Shown piece after piece: positions 55,535-64,000 of a stretch of 64,000 bases of DNA. The DNA lies in the NCBI GenBank assembly GCA_029834535.1, contig JAQMWT010000030.1, forward strand, positions 1 to 64,000, written 5' to 3'. The stretch is from Chrysophaeum taylorii (taxonomy: Eukaryota > Sar > Pelagophyceae > Pelagomonadales > Pelagomonadaceae). Every line of letters begins with the position of its first letter. Positions within the stretch are counted from its first letter, which is position 1. The notes under the pieces were generated by a model. The model had not been told where the DNA came from. It saw only the letters and a list, made by a program, of their open reading frames with translations, and did no database searches. Both the position numbers and the translations under genes were made by a program.

Positions 55535-57869
55535 TAGAGATACTAGTCTAGTGGGACAGCACTTGACAGTATCAGGTGACGGGCTTCTTGCGCGTGTACG
55601 TAGTGTGTTGGCGATATAGAGAGGGGGGGGGGTGGTGGGGGAGTCATGGCGAAAATGAAATTCTCCACCTCTACGCCCTCGCACAGCGAACTCGGGAGGA
55701 GTGGAGCTCTGGACCAAGAAAGGTCGACGAAGGAAAAGAGCGGACGGCAGGGAAGGAGCCGAAGAGGTTGCGGTCGTGCGAAGCTTGGTTGTTGGGCTTG
55801 GTGGCGGGCGACGGAGTCCTCCATGGAATCAGGGGGATGGTCGGGGGGGTGCGTTGTAGTAGTTGTAGGCTTCGTCGGAGTGGCTGGATGAGGCCGAAAG
55901 TGTTATTCATGGGGGGTGGGTGATGCGGGTGGCGAGGTGTTGGAGGGTGGCGTCGGCAAGACGAAGGCCTGGAGGGGTGTAGGTGGTGAGGGGGCCGGGT
56001 CCGTTGTGTGGGAATAGGGTATGTTTGAGTGGGGAGTCGGCGTAAGATGGAGGTGGGTGACATGGTGGAGGAGAAGGAATTCGGTCGGGAGGGGACTTGG
56101 GGAAAGGGGTGTCGTGTGCGGGAGGAATGAGATGGTGTGAGGATTCCGGGAAGCCGGGTCCGGGGCCGGGGAAGTTGAAGAGGGGTGGGTCGTGAGAGAG
56201 TTTGAGCGGGGTGACGCCCTCAGAAGAGGAACATGGGTCAGAAGGGAGAGTCGGAGCGACAGTGGGTGTTGGAGCGAAAGGGGTCGGCGGTGAAGGAACA
56301 ACTCGCGGCTGTGGTGCCGGTGGGGATATGGTGTCGGCGCATGGGGGTGTACCAGGGTCGTAACCGTATATGGAGTAGGTGTGGGGGGTGATGCGAGGAG
56401 CATCCGGGTGGATAGGCGGTGGAAGGGAGTTGAGGATTTGCTGAAGAACAGCATCCTGGGCTCGAGGGGTTTCGTGGAGGATTGCGAAGGAGGCTTCTTG
56501 GGCGGAAAGATGAGCTTTTGCGTGGGCGAGATCAGATTTGGTTTCGTCGTGAGCGCGGGCTTCGGCGTCAAGGCGGGCGTTGGCGCTGGCGAGTGCGGTT
56601 TGAGTTGCGATCAACTCGTGGTAGAGAACTTCGGGGTTCATAGAGGAGGGAGGCAGGGTGGTGTTGTCGGAGAAGTTGCCAGGGCCGTCACAACCATAGG
56701 TGGCGTAGTTGCGCGGGTGGAGGCGTTGGTCTTCGGAGAGGAGTGTGCCATGTACCGGGGTAATAATGGCAGTGGTGTCGGAGATGGGGACTTGAGTGTG
56801 GAGTGGTGGTGGTGTGTTCGACATCGGTGGCGATGAAAGCGAACAAGGTGATGGTGATGGGGTGGTGCCTGGAGAGGCAGAGGAAGGTGGGGTTGTGGGT
56901 GGCGTGACGACCGGGATGGTCGGTGGGACGATCGGGACGGTCGGTGTGGTGACCGGGGTGGTCGTGGCTTTGGGTGGGGTGACTGGAGTGGTCAGGGGTT
57001 CGGTGGTGCATAAGCGGCGGCTATAGTTGGAGGAGCGATCGGGACGGTCGGTGCGGTGACCGAGGTCGTCGGGGTTTGTGGTGTTGTGACCGGAGTGGTC
57101 GGGGCTTGTGGTGGTGAAGCAGGAGCGGCGGCAACAGCGGGAGGAGCTGCGGCGGCTGGATGGGAGGTTCGGCTGTAAATGGCGTCGGTCTGTCTGGCCC
57201 TCTGCTGGTACAGCTGCTGAAGCATGGCGCGGCTGGCGGCTGCGGTAGCGTCGAACTGCAGTGGGGTATGTAGCTGCTTGTACAGCTGCCGAGACAGATA
57301 TAGGTGGGCGTCTACTCGGGCACGGTGGACGGCGTAGGTCGCGTCGAGTGCGTCGAGTTGATCGTCGTCGAGATCTGCTTCGTCGTCGTCGTCGAGATCT
57401 GCGTCGTCGGCGGCATGGTCGGCGGCGAAATCGTCTTCTGGTGGTGCGATCGCTTGGTGCGGATCTTGGTCTTGGTTGCGAGACATCTTGTGCTGCGAGT
57501 CGCTGGACGTGGTTGGGGTCTGTGTGTCTTGAGTTGGGGGGGGTGGCGTCGAAGTGAACTTCGATAGCCTGTCGAGGTCGGGACGTCGAACTAGTGCGAT
57601 TGTCTCCGAGTAACGCGAGATTAAAGAACTCCGCGACTCTGAAAAGGGCCCAAAACCTAGAGACAGGAAATTCGATGTCACCCGGGCGAACCTTTGTCGC
57701 AGTGGTAAAAATGCTTGTCCTCTGTACGTCCTGTCTCCTTCGACGCGGGGATAGCACTTGACAGTATCCGGTGACGGGCTTCTTGAGCGTGTACGTCGTG
57801 TGTTAGCGATATAGAGGGGGGGGGGTGGTGGTGGGGGGGTCATGGCAAAAATGAAATTTTCCACCTCTA
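55535..57869 (-). mobile_element. B: short LTR element related to family A
   Basis: Terminal direct repeats at 55,535-55,673 and 57,658-57,869 share TAGAG...CTCTA tips and the long G-run with family A, but most of the LTR body differs. The 5' LTR is about 70 bp longer than the 3' LTR. The minus-strand interior encodes one gag-like region only. No target duplication was found. A sequence like AGGTTTTGGGCCC follows the 5' LTR at about 57,644-57,660, in primer-site position. Non-autonomous by content. Broken. Confidence 0.7.
55680..57486 (-). CDS. B gag-like coding region
   Basis: From ATG 57,484-57,486: an acidic Asp-rich segment (PPEDDFAADHAADDADLDDDD), a Leu/Gln-rich coiled coil (YLSRQLYKQLHTPLQFD), a Pro/Thr-rich section, a second Ala-rich coil near 56.55 kb and further Pro-rich sequence. 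The motif YG-x-DGPG or HNGPG occurs two or three times, as in A1. This shared layout (coil plus Pro-rich plus GPG motifs) links B with A. Function unknown, gag analogue by position. Broken. Confidence 0.45.
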
Positions 57870-60800
57870 ACCCGGTTCATACCAACTCGACCACATCCCC
57901 GCGTTCGAGTTGCGAGGGCGTACATCCAACACCGGCGACCGTACCCCTACCACCGGCGACGTCTCCACGGGAAAAGTCACACCAAGAAACAAGACCACCA
58001 ACATCGAGATTCGACGACTTCGGAATCAGCAACAGACAGCTATATCTACGATGGTAACGAACACCATCAAGCTGCCACGGCATGCATAAAGGCTTTCTCT
58101 CTCTTTGGGCACAACGGCCCAGACAGCAGCCCTGCCGACGTGCAAAGCGAAACCAAGAAGCACAACAACGTAGATCAAGAGTCGACAGATTCCGAATTAT
58201 CAACAGACAGCTCTCTCCCTGATGGTCATGGTCACCATCATGCTACCAAGACATGCACAAGGGCTTCTTCTCTCTTCGGGCACAACGGCCCAGGAAGCAG
58301 CCTTGCCGACGGAACACCAAGCCACCTCGCTCCCACGTTCGACAAATCAAAGAACAAGACACCTCGAAATGTTCCCGAGTATTACGCCTACATCGACTAT
58401 GGCAACCACACTGAAGGATCCATGGCCCCACCGTATTCAATGCCCCAGGCAACAGAGCCACAGGCCACTCCTACCGTATTCAATGCCCCAGGCAACAGAG
58501 CCATAGGCTACTGACAACATCCGCTCGGATTCAGCCCCCTGGTCTGATGCATACAGTGAAGAAGCAAGACCAACTTCACTAGCCTCGAAGATGGTCTACC
58601 CGACCATTCCAGATCAGCCGCCTGATCCAAGCACCATCACCAATGCCCCCGCAATGCCGCATCCACAAGGACAAGACACGCTGTCCACGGTCCCACGGTC
58701 ACCATACTCGCAGGAACTCACCGCACCTGCGGGTATCAGCTCGGATTCACCAGGCACTCCCGCCTTGTTCGATATCTCTCGATCAGCCGCTCCCGATCAC
58801 TTCGAAGCTGGTTCCACCTCGCTGCCTTCTCTCCCCGAAGACAGGCGCGCACTGCCGCTCACCGGCGCTCGCTGCTGCACCCACCATCCACCTTCTCGGC
58901 CGGATGCACTGAATGTCACTGCTCAGCAGGTTGAATGGACCCATGTGCGATCACCATGTCACGATTCGATGAATGTCATCGCACCAGCATCAGTCGCAGC
59001 ACATGATCATCCGCCCTTCAACTCTCAGTCAGCGGACGCACTCCTTTCGGATGCCGACCCTTAGGTCTCACCGCGACCAAGCTTCTGGCAAGCCTTCCCC
59101 ATGGCCGCAGTAACAGACATACATTTCGAGAGTTATGAACGCCCCGATCAGCCGCAAACTATGCACGCTTATATTGCGACCATTTCGGTCCTTTATGTTC
59201 CCTTGCATAGCTCTCTTCTGGACGCCACACGCTTGCGCTGCATCCGGAAAATCGATGTTGCGCTCTCAGGAGACATTCTCCGCGCGCACTTCACAGACTC
59301 ACTCCACCTGAACCGCTTCTGTCAGCATTTTCGCATAACAGGAATGTACGACGAATGTTCCATGCCAGCTGCCGGCTCCACCGCAAACATGCACCCTAGT
59401 CACGCACGATGCCTCCCTCAAAAGCGCATTATCGCTCGGTACGTCACTCCTCATTCGAGGAAGCATGTCACACGGCCGCACCTTCGCGTGCACTACACGT
59501 ATATGGGCAACCCTGGGCACTACGGCTCTCGCTGCTCTGGTCCCCGCATCTCCGCCATTGAGGATGCACCCAGCAAGACGGACCCTTCCATCGCCCTTGG
59601 TCCTACTGCACCCACATACCGTGACCCCAGCGAACTTGCACTCTCCTTCGGCGATCCCCCTTTTCGATTTCCCGCGCTGGACCCCACGCATTCCAGGCCG
59701 GATACTCTCCACCACGGGATCTCAGCTCACGCACCCATCTGCACTACCTGGCAGACAGGCCAGCCGCGCGCCACACCCATTTTGGCACTGATTTCGGAAC
59801 ACTCGCTTCACGCGATTTTGCTCTTGGAACACGCTTCTCGATGCTCTCCGCGTCACCGCCTTTAACACCAAGACACTCGTCATTTCCACCGACGCTCCGC
59901 GCCGCCACGTGTCTCACGACCTTCCGATCACCAACATAAGTCGATCGCGCCCGCACCAATTCGCGCACGCCGTACGAGGGCGTATTTCAATTGGTGATCT
60001 CACAGGTCTTTCGATGCATTCTCCGACGCCCGACTTTGAACTTACGAGTCACTTTAAGGCAATCCCCAATGCCAAGACGTCTGACGCTGCGCAACCATGT
60101 CTCTGGAACTCCACAGCCAAAGAAACTACCAGACAAGAAAGCACTCAGCTCTCCACAGCTGCTCAACAGCTACTCCTAGTCTCGCACATAGCAACGAGTA
60201 CTATCTCGCAGTCTCTCTTGGATGACAAGACGAAAGATAAGACCACAACGGCCAGCTACACCAGTCAGCCCATTGATGTAGCAGACGAGACAATACAAAC
60301 CAACTGCACAGCACGGTTCCAGACTATGCAGACAATGCCCAGGTCCAACGCTCAATTGCTCGACCACGCACACGTTCTGTCACCCGACCTTGCACTGCTA
60401 CTGCCTCCTGCCTCATTAATAGCTGATGCACCCCGTCCGATGGATCAGTCCTTCAGCTAAGTCCCGCTCGCAGAAGCACCACCGCAGGACGCACAGGTAC
60501 ATCACGAAGATACAGGTAAGCGCACCACGATTACGCGCACTAGCTCACTGCGCCTATCTGATCACGATGAGATGGAGCTACAGCTTCACTTGCTCCCTTC
60601 GTCTCTGGAAGACAAGGCCGCCATCCAGCCTCCCAGGCACCTGACCCGCCCCTGCCGCTGCAATCCGCGCCAGCACAGACGATCTCGCCTCCCTGCACGA
60701 CTGCAGATCCGGCACTCATACAAGGCGATGGGAGCTGAATCAGACGTGATGGGACTGGCTAACAGTGCCGGGAGCAGCATGTCGGGGGTAACGCTCAGAG

Positions 60801-63800
60801 ATGAGGGTGGAACGCAGTCCACGTCTATCTTGGTTGCCGTATGTGGCGGTACTATGAGCGTAAACATATGGCACGAAGGAAATGCCTGTGTCCCAAACGA
60901 GAATGCGGATATAGATAGTCGCACGGGATGGTTGCATCTTGTCTCTGCTGCAGTCAAAAGCTGTGGAGGAAACCAATGGAGAAGCCATGAGCACATGGGT
61001 GGCGTCTGGTGGCCAAAGTTTCTGTGGGTTTGGCTGAGGTGGCTCCAAAGTAGGATTCCTTTTTGGGTATGACTCGAGCGTTGCGATGAGTTCGTGCTCT
61101 TGATCATAGTCGTCCAATATATGACATGAGGTGGTCGCGAATGAGCGATGCCTCGACCTGGTGTCAGGGGAGACCGAGGTGGTGCAGTGACCTGCCTGGC
61201 TGAGGTAGCCGTGCTGGTGAGATTCCAGCGGGTGCGTATAACTCTGGCGAGTGCTGACATTGACTAGATGTCATACGTCATATTCCGATTACAAACGAGA
61301 CACCGCACAGGCCCGTATGCACTCGCGACGCCACGTTCACCGCCCCTCTCGGTTTAGACTACCAACATTGCGCCATCCTCGTGGTACACTCACAGTCAAC
61401 TGTGATGCACGCTCGCTCGTTGCACAGTACGATGCCCGAACACCTTTTGGTTCAGGATAAGCAGAACACTGTCGTCTCAGTCACCGCTGACGCGCCCCCT
61501 CCGACCGCCGCCCGGCTCTGCGCTCGTTCCGCAACCACGGTCTCTCTGCCTCACCGGCAATTCGACGATTTCACCCAGTTCAAATTACGAGGGCGCATTC
61601 GTTTTCCACCGCCGACAAGATCTGTTTCGATTCGTATCAGTAACGTCTCCTATGGCTACTCTGGCTACATCGGAACTCACTTCAAGGCACGTACCGAAGT
61701 CCCTCTTCCTAATGACATATGTCACACGACAAGACCTGATGAGCACTCGTCGTTCCTCCCCGCTTCGACGCGACTCCCGACGATCCAATTCCCGACGATT
61801 TGTGATGCCACTAAGTTCCGTCATCAATGCAATTCCGAGCCTCCCACGCTCTTCCTTCCGTCTCTTGCAGGTCACACCTCTCAAGTTTCAGCTCGCTCGA
61901 TTTCATCCTGCATGCTACCATATGCAAATGAAGTTCTGTCATGCCAACGCAACATGTCGCAGTTATCGCCAGTCTCGCGCAACCAATGCCCGCCACTAAA
62001 TGATAGCCGCACGCAGAGTCCTTTGCTCGCCTCTTTTAACGTCCCTCCCAGCACTATGCTTGACGTTGAAGCTCTGCACATCTATGGTTCGGTTACAACA
62101 CGACTTCGCGCGACATCCTCGCCCAGTTCTGTTCACGTTTCGCATCTGTCGACGTTACTGTCAGAATTCTCCTTCGGACACAGCTCAGGCTGCACTCGCA
62201 TATTATGCTCTTATGACGCACCCGGCTCGCTCCTCTCCGTTCACACTGCAGGTTCCATCTTGCAGCACTCTGAGCCCAACAGCCGCCATTGCGAGTCGCA
62301 CCCAGTCGACATTTTCCGTAGCACCCGCGAGGATAACCCCCAATCTCCACAGGTTGGACACGCGCGCTGCTCTCGGCATTCTACCGAATGTCACTGCCGC
62401 ACACCGCAAGCCCCACCCAGTTGTGTTACGAATCAAGGGAAGTCAATTGCCATGCCTATCTCTTCCTTCATTCCCGCACACTCGCTGCCAGCCACAGTCT
62501 CGCATGACTCCTTATCGGACAGTCCGCGCACTATGGCCATTGCCTCACATCATGTTCATTCTGCGGACATCTCCCGTCCACAGATTAATCCTCTCTTGAA
62601 ACGTACGCTCCCTACACGTTGTATACTGCACAGCTCTCGCATATCGACAACACCCTCCTGTCGAATGTCTCACCTTCATCAGTCACTGCACGATTTTCCA
62701 GGGATGCACCACGCTCCCTCGCGCTTGTACATAAAGGGAAGTTTGATTCTGGTGAAAACGACTACGGACATGAAATGCCTACTGGATCAGTCGATTGTCA
62801 CGACTCAGGATTACTTTGCCGAATAGAACACGAAAGATGCGACTCCGACAATACCTTCGAAGTCAGCTCTCCCCCAGGCAAGGACAATATTTTCGAACAG
62901 TCGCCTTCAGGCATTTACTCCTGTTGCCTGTCTCTTCTGCACAGCGCACCGACTCTTATGCACAGGACACACGTCGGCATCCACTCAAACACGCGACACA
63001 CTTGCAAACCTCAGTGTCAGTCCAATCATCTTTCGATGATAGCAAATGGCAACCTCCACCAGACCAAAACTCCAGGTCTACAGCAAATTTAGAGTTTTCA
63101 TATTTATGGCCCCCCCCAGACGACTTTACCCCGATATCAACATCACACGATGATTACTCGCATGTTATTTTAGACGCTCATAGTTTAGCTTCAGCTGTCC
63201 CACGCTACACTCAGGACGACAGCTTCGACACGTATGTGACAGTTACTCGCCATCGCTACAACGATTACCTCACCACGTCGAAACCGATTTGGTTAAATGG
63301 TCATATCTCGTCGTGGGACAACGCTGCCGCTCAGTCACATCGTCGCACCCTTGCTAGGCCAACTTTAGTCACAATAGAATCTCATTCCTACGGTAACTCC
63401 CACTATTCGCCTTTCGATCAATCATTGGTCTGCCGTACACTGCACGACTGCCGGACTCATGATCCCTACTACGGTTATCAGTAAGACCACCCGTTCTACT
63501 ACGAGGATCCGTCAGACACTTAGGATTTATCCACCCGCACGCACCGTTGTCCTATGTCACGGAACACCCACGACTTAATGCATGCGACTCTCGAATTCAA
63601 CGATGACACTAGTGCACTCACTTATTCTTTACGATGTTGTCATTACATCCTTCTTTCATCCGTCACTGAACAGGATAATGATCTGATCTCTAGTACTGAA
63701 TTCGCTGTATTTCACCATTAGCCCACCTAGCATCTTCTTCCACGTTCCCTCTTCTTTACGATCGATGCTTTTCCCCCTTTTGATTATTCGCCTCCTCATG

Positions 63801-64000
63801 CATTCTCCTTTTCACTTTGTTTCCCCTTTCAACCTATTCCACGTTCTACTTTGCGCTCTTTCTCCTTTCTCACTCACACTCACCTGCTACTCCGCTCTAC
63901 TCTATCTCTCTCGTGTACTTCGCACACTTCTCACTCCACGCCTCCTCGCAACTCAACGTCTATTTGTCTTTGGCCAGACATTTGTTTTGTTTGTTTCAGA
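57870..64000 (+). mobile_element. A2: second copy of family A, 5'-truncated, runs off the right edge
   Basis: Co-linear with A1 from about 7,370 down to about 1,440, in opposite orientation, with nucleotide similarity high enough to align by eye throughout. It begins directly at the B LTR without a 5' LTR. At its right end (63,950-64,000) it matches A1 1,447-1,500, so the 3' LTR should lie just outside the window. About 550 bp are inverted relative to A1. Broken. Confidence 0.8.
60714..61263 (-). other. Inverted segment inside A2
   Basis: This ~550-bp block matches A1 4,228-4,770 on the same strand, whereas all surrounding A2 sequence matches A1 on the opposite strand. TCATAC occurs near one end and just beyond the other. 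Confidence 0.8.

Noticed and set aside
55907-57757. Whole 616-codon minus-strand frame in B as one protein
   Set aside because: Its first part runs through the LTR leader and is an Arg-rich shadow of a better frame that starts at the ATG at 57,486.

Overview
This is eukaryotic DNA: LTR retrotransposons of several families, a SINE-like repeat, a PHD-finger gene in one long exon, and no bacterial-style operons. The host cannot be named from sequence. An open frame of about 2.2 kb without introns suggests an intron-poor unicellular eukaryote such as an alga or other protist, but that is inference. No rRNA, tRNA or CRISPR array was seen.

Layout. (1) 1-12,751 is a nested stack. The 5' LTR of a Ty3/gypsy element (Gyp1, body beyond the left edge, minus strand) is split by an 8.5-kb LTR element (A1, 1,225-9,716, target duplication TAGCA) and by a short gypsy derivative (Gyp2, 9,750-12,605, target duplication AATG). 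A1's own LTR holds a SINE-like element. (2) 13,257-15,431 is the only convincing host gene, a multi-zinc-cluster PHD protein. (3) 16.2-19.3 kb is a decayed coiled-coil coding region on the minus strand. (4) 20,406-30,480 is a gypsy element (Gyp4, plus strand) with both LTRs, gag, a protease-like region, a C5-cytosine-methyltransferase-like frame, RT, RNase H and integrase. (5) 30.5-31.9 kb is a fragment of the A family. (6) 31.9-55.5 kb is a cluster of Ty1/copia elements in both orientations (Cop1 minus, Cop2 plus, Cop3 minus, Cop4 minus fragment). These carry a second, very different cytosine-methyltransferase-like domain between protease and integrase. (7) 55.5-64 kb holds element B (a relative of A) and a second A copy (A2) in opposite orientation to A1 and running off the right edge.

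The main finding is that two unrelated LTR classes in one locus, gypsy and copia, each carry their own DNA cytosine methyltransferase-like domain inside pol. Retrotransposon-encoded DNMTs have been described in dinoflagellates and charophytes, but two distinct types side by side, together with the domain-boundary SLNY motif in the copia group, deserve a close look. All retroelements here are treated as fossils: most are broken in several places, and positions of element parts are approximate.
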